A stretch of 14,639 bases of DNA, from the NCBI GenBank assembly GCA_004151065.3, contig NWUY0300031755.1:15500-30138 (forward strand). Direction: 5' to 3'. Below the pieces are notes generated by a model. The model was not told where the DNA came from, did not search any database, and saw only the letters and a program-made list of their open reading frames with translations. The translations under genes were made by a program, and so were the position numbers. The stretch comes from Larix sibirica (taxonomy: Eukaryota; Streptophyta; Pinopsida; Pinales; Pinaceae). How positions within the stretch are numbered: position 1 is the first letter of the stretch; every line of letters begins with the position of its first letter. Below are positions 1 to 7,826 of the stretch, one piece after another.

Positions 1-341
1 AGAAAAGCTTTGTCCTCAAAGTATATTGATGAAAAGGTTTTACATCTTTACTCTTGCTTGTAATGTCGTCACATCATTCTCTATTCTGTTGTAGTAGATG
101 ATACAAAACGATATGAATCTTTGAGTGTTGAGCAAAATTTTCTAACCGTAAAATGATCAGACCATCCTAATTCAATTCTTTGCAGAATGTTGCATTTCCA
201 CAATAAACTATCATCATGAGACTTAATTGCACTGGTATCAATATTTTTTGGAGGATAATTTAGTTGTTCCCGACCTAAGGGATATTAATACTATGATTGT
301 TTAAGATATCTTATTTTATGATTTGGATGTTGATAAGGAGT

Positions 342-1053
342 TCAAATAACATTATTTTCCCATATCATGCTTGTAGTGTTTTCTTGGTTTAATTTCGGTA
401 TATGATTTTCTTCACGCCTTGATGTTGCTTGGTTAATTGATGAACTTCTCATAGTACGTACACTTGGAGTTCCCATCGTTTGTACTCCAACATCCCTATA
501 TGTTTGTTCTTCAACTAGATCGACATATTCTTGAGCGATGGTGTGGATTGGATTGGCATTTGTTCCTTTTTCTACAACTTGGATTTGTACTCCTAAGGAC
601 TTTGATGCCTCCTTCTGGATTTGCTCTAACTTGTTTTCCAACAAATTCTTATCATTCTTAAGCTTCTTAATTTACATCAGTAGGTTTTGATGATGATTTT
701 TTAGACATGAATTTTGTTCATTATCCAATTTGCTGATATCTTTAATGTTTGTATTTTCAAGTCTCTCTCCTTTCAACATTTTGATTTTTTCTAGTAGCCC
801 TTGATTAAGGTTTTTCAAACGAAAATTTCCTTCATTTTTTTATAGGTTCTTCTCGAGATCTAGATTCTCTTGTTCCAACTTTAGAATGCATGTTTACTTT
901 CTTTTGACTTCTTGACTTCTTGATTAAGTAGTTTTTGACTATGGTCTTTTAAGTGAGAAATCTCTTCATTTTTATCTGTGATAACTTCGTCAAATTCTTT
1001 TTGCATTTTTTTACTATTTTCTGACTATCTTCAAGGATAAATTTTGACATATT
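342..1053 (-). pseudogene. Coiled-coil linker of a retroelement polyprotein, broken
   Basis: This is the minus-strand continuation of the retropepsin remnant. Just after the stop at 1056-1054 the reading resumes with a charged, heptad-like sequence rich in Lys, Glu, Leu, Asn and Gln (for example KEFDEV, EEISHLKDHSQKLL and LENKLEQIQKEASKSLGVQ), as expected for a long coiled coil. A one-base loss in an A-run near 1010 shifts the frame, and an in-frame TAA lies a few codons upstream of the 100-codon open stretch 644-342. That stretch ends in a Ser/Thr/Asn-rich tail after a VGVQTMGTP motif. Coiled coils placed between protease and reverse transcriptase occur in some plant retroelement polyproteins, but I cannot name the clade. 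It is non-functional as it stands. Confidence 0.5.
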
Positions 1054-1611
1054 TTAAAGATCTGTTGATGTTATTGGATCCGAATCCAATGTATAGTCTT
1101 GTAATGTGATTTTCTTTTTCTTATAGGAAAACATCAAAATTTTATTTTTGGCATTTAAGATGAAAGTCCCCAATGTTTTTATCCAAGGTAAACTTAAAAT
1201 TATGTCGTCGACATTTGTCCACAAGGAACTAACACTGAATTGCGATATGACAATATAATCTCCAACATTCAACTGTAAATTGCTTATTTCATATTGTTTC
1301 TTAATCCAAAAGTCTAACCTTTCACCTATACTTGACTCATGAATCACTAACTCGTTAGCAAATTCAACACTAATATAATTATTGACTTCAATAGGAGCAA
1401 TAGAAATAGTAATATCTTTCTGTTTAATTGTTCATTTTGTTCTAAATAACACTAGAAATAATTCTTTTGAAGTGTTAGGGAATCTTCTTTTACTTTCACT
1501 ATTAAACTCCATTTGTCACAATTTTCGTCAAACTTCCTTCGAAAAATACCTTGATACTTTAATTAAAGCTTCAACCCACTTCTTCTATATAACTATTGAT
1601 AAAATATCCTT
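1054..1611 (-). pseudogene. Retropepsin-like (aspartic protease) remnant
   Basis: One minus-strand frame can be followed from 1611 to 1054 with four or so internal stops (for example 1587-1585 and 1434-1432); the last part, from 1431, is open. The C-terminal half has the retropepsin pattern: NNYISVEFANELVI, as in the segment just after the active site, then LNVGDYIVISQFSV, then a DDIILSLPWIKTLGTFIL block that corresponds to the usual D-x-ILG-x-PWL signature. The catalytic Asp-Thr/Ser-Gly triad is not readable. The equivalent place reads Ala-Pro-Ile, so catalysis would be lost even without the stops. Upstream, the frame reads a basic stretch (YFSKEV, then FNSESKRRFPN) that could be the gag/protease junction. 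The retroelement assignment is firm; the exact family is not. Confidence 0.6.
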
Positions 1612-2650
1612 ATAACTCCCTTATGTAATTACTTAGGATCCACTGCCATTTTAAAACTTCTATAATATTTGTAATATATCCTCTCCCTTTTTTAAACACT
1701 CTTTAAAGGAGATATAACATTATATATTTTTTTAAAATACCTTTTAAAAAATACTTTACTAAATACTTTTGTTTTTCTACTTTAAAAAAAAATAATAATG
1801 GATTTGAATTTGTTGTAAGTTTTTAATTAAATACAATGTAACTTCTAATAAGGAACCTTATACCTCGTCTAGATTTTTATCATTATCATAAATTATCCTT
1901 CAACCGCACTATTTCCTTAATGTGTTAACAACCCACCAATTTGATTTTTTCCAAGTGTTACCTTAAGATATTGGCTTGACTTACTGCTTCTAACATTGAC
2001 TGTTGATTGACTATTCTCCTTAATTGGCAGAGTGGAACTCGAATAGAAGCATGCCCAATAATTCTCTTCCACAATGTGTTGAATCGTTTATACTTTATAC
2101 TTTGAATGTTTTTCTATTTTTACTCCAATTTCGAAGTGTGACATCTTTAGTTAGGAAAACTGATCCAAGATGGCGGCTAATGGTAGCTCGAATGATGAGT
2201 GGATTCACAAAATTGATTTGTTTAATTAATTGGACCGATCAATTTTACAGGTCATATCCTTTGGAAATCCTACACGTGGTATTCTTTTCATGATATAGAC
2301 AATCTACGTGAGGGTTTACAACGGTGTCGTCCTCTTCAAGATAGTCTCACACAACCAAATTTATTGTGACCACTGATTTCAGTTGTAGCTTCTAGACTAT
2401 TTGCACATAGTCTCAGCTAAGATATTCAGGCCTCTTTTATTTTTTATTTTTCTATGGCAGCAGACTACTTTCCTTCACCAACTTCAATTATGGTAGAAGC
2501 AGAATAATCTTCTTTCAATTTAGCTTTTGAACTTTGCCAAAGGGTTGGTTGGTGGTTAAAGACCTAATTCATAGAAGCTTTGGAATTAGGGTGGTTAAAA
2601 TCCAAATCACACAAATTCTTAGAGATATGGCCAGAAGTTGGATCAGACTC
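1612..2650 (-). other. Degenerate stretch between the possible PBS and the protease remnant
   Basis: By position this should hold the leader and gag of the minus-strand element, but I cannot recognise a gag domain in any minus frame. The part at 1680-1860 is very AT-rich with A and T runs. At 2551-2599 there is a small structure: a direct repeat GGTGGTTAAA (2551-2560 and 2590-2599) encloses an inverted repeat CCTAATTC / GAATTAGG (2563-2570 and 2583-2590) with a 12-nt loop. Confidence 0.3.
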
Positions 2651-2786
2651 AACTTTGATACCAAATGAGATGAACAAATTTGGCTCACACATAAATTATC
2701 CAGAATATCTGGAATATAAAATAATCCATAATATTATATTGAGTGAATGTATAAAAAATGAATATGAGATGGTAGATTACAACTAA
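2024..2786 (+). pseudogene. Unrecognised decayed plus-strand reading frame (doubtful)
   Basis: A plus-strand frame is open at 2024-2293. After a one-base shift near 2287 it continues to 2786 with only four stops (a TGA near 2370, and TAAs near 2418, 2505 and 2565), fewer than expected for AT-rich random sequence. The peptide is hydrophobic and moderately charged, with readable stretches such as DPRWRLMVARMMSGFTKL, HDIDNLREGLQ and SFNLAFELCQRVGWWLK. I do not recognise a family. The complementary strand between about 2335 and 2030 is also unusually open, so this may be chance. It competes with the LTR/PBS interpretation of the minus strand in the same bases. Confidence 0.2.
2651..2663 (-). other. 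Possible tRNA-iMet-type primer binding site
   Basis: On the minus strand this reads TGGTATCAAAGTT, close to the common plant retroelement PBS that begins TGGTATCAGAGC (10 of the first 12 match). Two bases separate it from a CA dinucleotide that could be the LTR end. Orientation and distance fit the minus-strand protease remnant. However, the core TGGTATCA also occurs at 233-240 on the plus strand in an unsuitable place, so a chance match is possible. Confidence 0.35.
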
Positions 2787-2793
2787 GGGCCCG

Positions 2794-2803
2794 TTATATA
2801 TAT
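2794..2803 (-). promoter_or_regulatory. TATA box of the possible LTR
   Basis: The minus strand reads AAGATATATATAACGGGCCC, a TATA element in a GC-flanked setting that stands out from the surrounding AT-rich DNA. It sits where an LTR promoter is expected. Confidence 0.35.
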
Positions 2804-2870
2804 CTTGATGGATTTCCCTTTAATTAATAGTCATGTCTTTTTGATAAGTCACATCTTTTCATAATAGTTT

Positions 2871-2907
2871 TTATTTATTATTTTATTATTATTATTATTT
2901 ATTACTC
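2871..2907. repeat. (TTA)n simple repeat
   Basis: A run of TTA/ATT triplets with one or two imperfections, inside the possible LTR. It is an ordinary plant microsatellite. Confidence 0.8.
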
Positions 2908-3705
2908 ATATTACCTATGTATATTCAAGTTATTTATGTTCATAATATCAACATAAATACATGAGGGGAATAAAAGGGATATGGGAGAGCCATACAAACT
3001 AATTTAATATGGGCATGTGTGGGAAGGATTAGACTTAATCGTAAATTTAAATATAACATTAGATGGATCTTGGGCGTTCCGTGTCAAGTTTTTGGGGTTT
3101 CTTCTTTAATTACTAAGATTTGCCTAAGGCGATTATATCCATTCCCGACCTCCCAAGGTGTAAGAACACTTGGATCGAAATCATGCTATTGTGGCTAACT
3201 ATCTACAAGTCACTGTTTCGGTTGCAGTTACCATAGATTCAAAAGCCAAGGGGGTTTGTTATTCTAGATATTAAAAATTCAAGTAGTAATCACCATAATT
3301 CATTTTTTTTTATGCATGTATATTGGCATCATCATCTTTTATAAAAAAATGAAGTAAATCCTAAAAAGTGCATGGGGCCTTTGCAGAACCATAAAACCCA
3401 TAATTCAACCTAAAGAGAAAAGAAGTGCAAAGGTCATATGACAAGCACTAGACGAACAATGAAACCGCATGATGTTTAAGTTCCCAAGAACTATATTGTT
3501 CATTTCTTGAACCCAATGGAAGTACATATACAAAGAGACAGAGCATCAGTTACTTGCATCTCACCCTCTCTCATTCGGATGCACTTATAAAACCAAATGA
3601 CGTAGCATCTTTTTAGTTACCGAGGTAGCTGAAATGCTTCGCCTATCCTATGCACACCCTTAAAAAATGAAACGAAGCTGCCAAAACCATCATCTCACAC
3701 CGGAG

Positions 3706-3928
3706 GTAAGACAAAGGTACTGCTAGGTTCTACACATTTGTTTTTCCTTTCCATACATAGTTAGTTTTCTATGAAACTAATAAACAATGATTATAGGTAA
3801 GACTATGTTTCAAGTCCATCCATTAGGGTGAAGTCATAGTGTCCTTTTGCCATAGGTACATTATGTTTTCATGTACACATTTGTACTTCTCTGTTCATAT
3901 TTTATGACTAACAACTTCATGTGCATAG
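3706..3928 (+). other. Intron-like segment in leader, copy 1
   Basis: It begins GTAAG after CGGAG and ends CATAG before GTTACCATC. The corresponding segment in copy 2 (10267-10487) keeps both ends although its interior differs. The length is 223 bases here against 221 there. This is a candidate only: GT and AG ends are common and no transcript evidence is available. Confidence 0.3.
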
Positions 3929-4387
3929 GTTACCATCAGCACAATGAGCATGGAGTACTCCCGTTGTTTCGTTTTCACCCGGGTGAACCTGGAATGTTGA
4001 GATTCGCATAGGGTCTCGTAAACCTCCTATTCTTAGGGTTTGAACCAACCGATTGTACTAGATGAATGTAAAATTTCCTTTCATTAATAAAAATATTATT
4101 TGGGCATATTTGCATCTATCCTCAATTTTGTTATTCAACTTCACTGTTGTTTTATACTTTCTTTTTTACATTTTGCAAACTGTAGAATATGTACATATTG
4201 GACTGTAAACATTATTTCTTAGTTTATGTTTACTAACTTATAAAAAATTATAATTTTTCACCTTTAGTCGTTAGGCTTTTTGATGCTACATTTTTCAAAT
4301 TAGAGTAGATGTCATGCACTATTTTTCATGAGCTTTTATTTGATGCAAACAACCAGATTTATAGAGTCAATTGTCAGCAAATTTTTG

Positions 4388-4488
4388 TTATGCAAAGTCC
4401 CAATTTTATTAAGTTGAAAACACTACATTATCAAACTCTGTTTTTTAATTGCATTTAACAATCTAAATTGGAATCAAATGGCATATTT
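4388..4488 (+). repeat. Highly conserved leader block, copy 1
   Basis: Compared with 10949-11050 I count five substitutions and one inserted base in about 101 positions, or about 94% identity. The first 120 bases of gag differ at about 25 positions. There is no reading frame; the block is AT-rich with the core AACAATCTAAATTGGAATC. Confidence 0.6.
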
Positions 4489-5003
4489 CTTTCTGTGACT
4501 TAAAATATGCTTCTAAAGCCTACTTAAACGTGGAAGAGGTAAAAAATTATTACTGCAATTCTATACTTACGACTGAAATGCAAATTTCCCACCTTACTCA
4601 ATGAAATTATTTTAGTAATAGACCTTCGATTTTTATCATGCATTTAAAAAATATGAAAATGAAACAAAATTGTAGATTCCTTTCCACGAATCTAAAGAAA
4701 CTATTTAATTTTACCTATGTGTCAGAATTGTTTCAATTATTTATGCATTTTGATGATGACGTCTAAAGCTCGTTCTTTTAGAAAATTAGTTGCATATGCA
4801 TTTTAATTACTTTGTAAATATTCTGCATTAATTCCCTTTCATTGCAAATTAACTGGATAAATAATTTTCCCTTAGAAATTTATGCAAGTAGGCTAGATAG
4901 TTTGCATATTGCCATTTTTATGTACTAATGCATTGATATTTTAGATGATTACCACATTTTAGCTTGTAATTTAGCTGTGATATGATTCACTCATGCACTT
5001 AGT

Positions 5004-5171
5004 ATCATTGATCTACCCCATGAATCCTATGTATTTGAGGGCTCTAAATGCAACCCAAGCTTCCATCTCCATATTCCCCTTGATCAAGCCCTCCAAGAGT
5101 GTTTACAATCTTGTTGCACAAACCGTGTCATTTTGAGCATCAACATAAATGTATACCATACTAGGGAATGA
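5004..5171 (+). pseudogene. Short coding-like stretch upstream of gag, copy 1
   Basis: A 55-codon open stretch starting around IIDLPHESYVFEGSK and ending at TGA 5169-5171. Copy 2 keeps the same frame for 65 codons (11537-11734), and the distance to the gag ATG is 259 bases in both, so no indels have accumulated between them. The ESYVFEGS motif resembles ECYVFEGS in unit B of the acidic frame downstream, which suggests a further remnant of that repeated domain. There is no obvious start codon in frame and it is not in frame with gag. Function unknown. Confidence 0.35.
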
Positions 5172-5262
5172 ATGGTCCTATCTTTATTTGAATATTTTTG
5201 AATCCAAAGCTTGAGCTTATCCCGTCGAATCATTCTCTTTGAATTCCCTTCATTATCTAATC

Positions 5263-5594
5263 ATGCTTGATGCTTGGTACCCTTGTGTTAATCGTATAGA
5301 TCTTCCAAGAGTTAAGGATTATATTCCGAGAGACTTTCATTTCGACGAGAATCTCCCCCGATTCATGGGTTTATGCCATTAGGATCCTAACGATCATATC
5401 TTAAGATTTGATGAATATTGTCATGCTAACCACATTTATGATCTCTCTGTAAGAGTTTGCATGTTTCCGAATATGCTTTATAGCGAGGCTTTCGATTGGT
5501 TTATATCTTTCCCCAATCATTCAATCCAAGTTTGGGGGGAACTCTTTTATCTTTTAAGATTAGATTTGATAATTCAAAATTCCCTTTGCCTTGA
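5263..5594 (+). pseudogene. Gag (Retrotrans_gag domain), copy 1, broken
   Basis: This is the structural protein domain of an LTR retroelement, which would form the particle that packages RNA. The start at 5263 is chosen because it matches the ATG of copy 2 (11796) and the preceding bases align. The Retrotrans_gag pattern is clear: F-x-x-NLPRFMG near residue 30, DPNDHILRF, NHIYDLSVRVCMF, then a Trp-Phe and HSIQVWGELF. Breaks: codon 40 is TAG (5380-5382) where copy 2 has CAA; one base is lost near 5553 relative to copy 2, which shifts the frame; and a TGA at 5592-5594 in the original frame is shared with copy 2. It is not functional. No polymerase follows, only the acidic frame. Confidence 0.7.
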
Positions 5595-5633
5595 TGTTAT
5601 TTCTATGGTGAGCATCACGATCCAAAAACTTGC
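5595..5633 (+). other. Zinc-knuckle remnant, copy 1
   Basis: Directly after the TGA at 5592 and in the ancestral gag frame, the codons read a C-x2-[C]-x3-H-x4-C pattern. The first Cys (5595) and last Cys (5631) are present with His at 5613 and 5616, but the second Cys is Tyr (5604). Copy 2 has the second Cys and has lost the last one. The spacing is one residue shorter than the standard retroviral CCHC knuckle. This is the expected position for the nucleic-acid-binding part of Gag. Confidence 0.45.
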
Positions 5634-5831
5634 CATAAATTCTTGAAAGATTATCATGAGAAGCAGAGGGAGGATATGCTCATAAAATTTTCTCTTCGTG
5701 ATTATTCTATACTTCTGAAATGCGTTCTTAATGAAATTATAGATATTATTGATGCTTCTAAATCAGTCACCCCTCCTTCTCAAGATGTTCATGAAGTTTT
5801 TCCTTTCAATGATGATATTTTCAAAGTCGAT

Positions 5832-6305
5832 TCCAAGCGAATCCCTCAGGAGGAAGGAATCTTACCTTGTCTTGACATTCATGCCCCCCCTAATTCACAT
5901 GATGAGGTCCTAATCGATGATGAACCCTCTAATTTTCAAGACAATCCATTATTCAATAATCAACCCTCTCTTGAAAATCACTCTGATAATGATCATCAAT
6001 GGGAAGAAATCAGTCCTTGTGAGGAGATATCCCATCACAGTCCTGGCATTTTTCTTCCTCCTCTTTTCGATTAGGGAGTTCTAGACTTGGATGACATTAC
6101 GACTAATTATTTTGATGAATATTTCACCATTCCATTCACTCATGATTTAATTGAAAAATGTGCTCAATATTTTCCAATTACGGGAAAGGACAATGCTTTT
6201 CATCACCCTAACCTTGAATTGAAATCGTATATCTTGGAGGAAATCCCTCATCCCAGTCATCATGATTTTTCTGATGCTCCCATCGAAAAAATATTTCCAA
6301 CTAAT
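5832..6305 (+). repeat. Unit A of the duplicated acidic domain, copy 1
   Basis: 158 codons. It shares ordered landmarks with unit B: [IV]LPCLD, then N-x-H-[DN]-E-x-LI-[DE]-[DE]-E; an acidic WEEIS/FEEVS block; F-T-I-P-F-T-HDLI against a V-HDI line; and P-x-x-E-x-x-Y-I-x-EE followed by HHDFSD. L of LPCLD is at 5862. Confidence 0.6.
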
Positions 6306-6742
6306 TCCAAGAATGATATTCATAGTTCTATTTATCAAGGAGATGTCGTCTTGCCTTGTCTTGATGCTCCATGTTTCTTCAATCCACATAATGAATTCTT
6401 AATTGAAGAAGAGACATGTAGCTTGCAATGTGACATCTTGTAAAATTTTAATCATTTGAAAGGGGAAATAAGTTCTTTTGAAGAAGTGAGTCATAGTGAT
6501 ATTTGTCATAGTTTTTTTGCTCATGAAATTTTAAACTCGGATCAAGTTGTGATTGATACTTTGATGACACTCTCATGGTTTTGCTTGTTCATGACATATA
6601 TGCAAAATCCCCTTCGGTTATGGATGGAATTCTTGTTTCCCACGAGCCTACCCCTAATTATGAATGTTATGTTTTTGAGGGAAGTACTCAATCGATCCAT
6701 GAAGGTTTCTCTGATGAATTTATTGATAATGCTTGCGTTCCT
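6306..6742 (+). repeat. Unit B of the duplicated acidic domain, copy 1
   Basis: About 146 codons with a one-base loss near 6558. L of VLPCLD is at 6351, 489 bases after its partner in unit A. It contains PHNEFLIEEE, SFEEVSHSDI, LVHDIYAKSPSVMDG, then YECYVFEGS and GFSDEFIDNA, in the same order as the unit A counterparts. Confidence 0.6.
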
Positions 6743-7652
6743 AATAAGGAATTTGAATTTGTGCATTCCCACTCATGCAAATGAGCATATCATTCTTGAA
6801 AGTAAAGTCTTGTCTTAGGATAACATGTAATCTATTCATCACGAATATCTCAATTTCATCTTTGATCATAATAATCATGAAATAATCAATGCATATTTTA
6901 TTATTGTTGATTATGAAGAGGAAGTTAAATGCATTTTTCCCGAGTCAATCAATGAGAAGGAATTTTTTGTCATTGGAAATAATAATGATTGAGAGATCGA
7001 TGGGGCTTTAATTAATGTCAATGATATTAAATGCTTTATTCCAAGTCAATTCAACATGGTTGATGTGGTGAGCAAGGGAATTCTCAAGTTTATTTTTGAG
7101 GATTTTATTTGGGATTCATGGGTTCAAAATTTTCTCGATCATCATAGTAATAACTCATCTAAATTGCATTTGATTTTGTCTATTTCGACAAAATTTTACA
7201 TCTCTTTTTTGAGCGTCATGATCATACCAATCTTAGTTTTTGGTGATCAATGCAATTTTTTTGAGAATAATCAAAATTCAAAAAAAATTATGGCATTAAC
7301 AATGTATTCCTTTACAACAACTGACATCCTACTTGATTCATTTTTCCTCTTTCGTAGTAGGAGTAGGATTGATTTTTTAGGTTGTAGATAATTTTTCTTT
7401 ATTTCCCATGCATTTAGTTTTGTTTCACATTTTGTTTTCATTTCATCACATCAATTTAGCAATCTTTATTTTCCTAGTTTAGAAGTTTCATCTGATTAGT
7501 TAGTTTCTTTTCCATCATTTATTTTTGTAGTTTTCCCAAATAAGCCCACATGGAATTTAACATCTTTAAGTGCAATTCGTTACTATGATATTTAACTAGA
7601 TTGTTTTGTCATTAAACTATGGCATGCCGACGATCGATTTTTTTATATATAG

Positions 7653-7712
7653 GAAAGAACATGGCGTGGATAGAACAGAGCTATTGGGTGGTTTCTAGTG
7701 ATCATCTTGGGG
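7653..7712 (+). other. Exon-like 60-base block, copy 1
   Basis: It is bounded by TATATAG on the left and GTATGT on the right. It begins GAAAGAACATGG, and the corresponding block in copy 2 (14191-14250) has exactly the same length and the same boundary signals. The ATG frame is not kept in copy 2, so if it is an exon it is more likely non-coding. Confidence 0.35.
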
Positions 7713-7826
7713 GTATGTCGAACTATTATTTTCTTATTGTTTTGGTTTCCCAACACTTCTTTCATTCTTCTGTTTCACCAATTGTGGAATGTTAGCCTTA
7801 AAATTTTCACTCTGTGCCCTTTTCAG
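7713..7826 (+). other. Intron-like 114-base block, copy 1
   Basis: It starts GTATGT and ends CCCTTTTCAG after a pyrimidine-rich run. The copy 2 counterpart (14251-14364) is also 114 bases and keeps both ends. This is a normal size for a small plant intron. A candidate only. Confidence 0.35.

Larger units (their letters stand above)
1..3058 (-). mobile_element. Decayed LTR retroelement, 5' part, minus strand
   Basis: Reading the minus strand downwards gives an order typical of a retroelement: a possible LTR (3058-2666), a possible primer binding site (2663-2651), about 1 kb of unreadable leader or gag, a retropepsin-like frame (1611-1054) and a coiled-coil frame (1053-342). The 3' half, where reverse transcriptase and integrase would lie, is to the left of the window. 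The protease plus coiled-coil part is well supported. The LTR and PBS are weaker because a plus-strand decayed frame overlaps them. An endogenous pararetrovirus is an alternative for the protease/coiled-coil part, and nothing here decides it. Bases 1-341 hold no long frame and are probably the continuation of the same polyprotein. Confidence 0.45.
2666..3058 (-). repeat. Possible 5' LTR of the minus-strand element
   Basis: The stretch starts TGTTATATTT and ends TTCATCTCA when read on the minus strand, giving TG...CA ends, and it stops two bases before the possible PBS. It holds a good TATA box at 2803-2794 with about 130 bases from there to the PBS, a sensible size for R plus U5. The second LTR lies outside the window, so the outer end at 3058 is a guess from the TG dinucleotide. 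There are no gene-like frames inside apart from the doubtful plus-strand one. Confidence 0.3.
3079..5003 (+). other. Leader of copy 1, non-coding
   Basis: This is about 1.9 kb without a gene-like frame, conserved in copy 2 (9640-11536). It holds splice-like sites (a GTAAG donor at 3706 and an AG acceptor at 3927-3928) and a near-identical 101-base block at 4388-4488. About 28 bases near 4770-4800 are absent from copy 2. By position it should contain the promoter/LTR and packaging region of the element, but no PBS could be recognised on the plus strand. Confidence 0.5.
5634..7391 (+). pseudogene. Acidic, internally duplicated protein of unknown function, copy 1
   Basis: It runs on in frame from the zinc knuckle for roughly 580 codons. 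It is rich in Asp, Glu, His, Asn, Ser and Phe and poor in Lys, with strings such as DNDHQWEEISPCEE. Two diverged tandem units of about 150 codons are visible (5832-6305 and 6306-6742). The C-terminal part contains IKCFIPSQF and FIFEDFIWDS, then a hydrophobic stretch where the frame is uncertain. Breaks: TAG 6072-6074 (CAG in copy 2), TAA 6441-6443, one base lost near 6558 and one gained near 6770, TAG 6816-6818 (shared with copy 2), TAA 6828-6830 (CAA in copy 2), TGA 6990-6992, and one base lost near 7280. I see no protease, reverse transcriptase, integrase or envelope motif. It is probably the C-terminal extension of Gag or a captured sequence; the function is not known. Confidence 0.55.

Noticed and set aside
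233-240. TGGTATCA on the plus strand as a primer binding site
   Set aside because: It lies in the decayed polyprotein region of the minus-strand element, in the opposite orientation, and the bases that follow (ATATT) do not match a tRNA end.
464-661. Plus-strand open frame of 65 codons
   Set aside because: It is the complement of the coiled-coil remnant and has no independent support.
1382-1615. Plus-strand open frame of 77 codons
   Set aside because: It is complementary to the N-terminal part of the retropepsin frame, which explains the lack of stops.
3082-3110. 5' LTR of copy 1 beginning TGTCAAG matched to a 3' LTR at 7716 beginning TGTCGAAC
   Set aside because: Only the first four bases and general T-richness agree; no longer alignment is possible, so an LTR pair is not supported.
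6147-6389. Minus-strand open frame within copy 1
   Set aside because: A shadow of the acidic frame: its Asp, Asn and His codons give few stops on the opposite strand. A similar shadow occurs in copy 2 at 12676-12864.
7056-7391. Hydrophobic stretch (VMIIPILVF) as a membrane segment or envelope-like domain
   Set aside because: A one-base shift in the surrounding sequence gives a more typical polar reading (HDHTNLSF), so the hydrophobicity is probably a wrong-frame effect.
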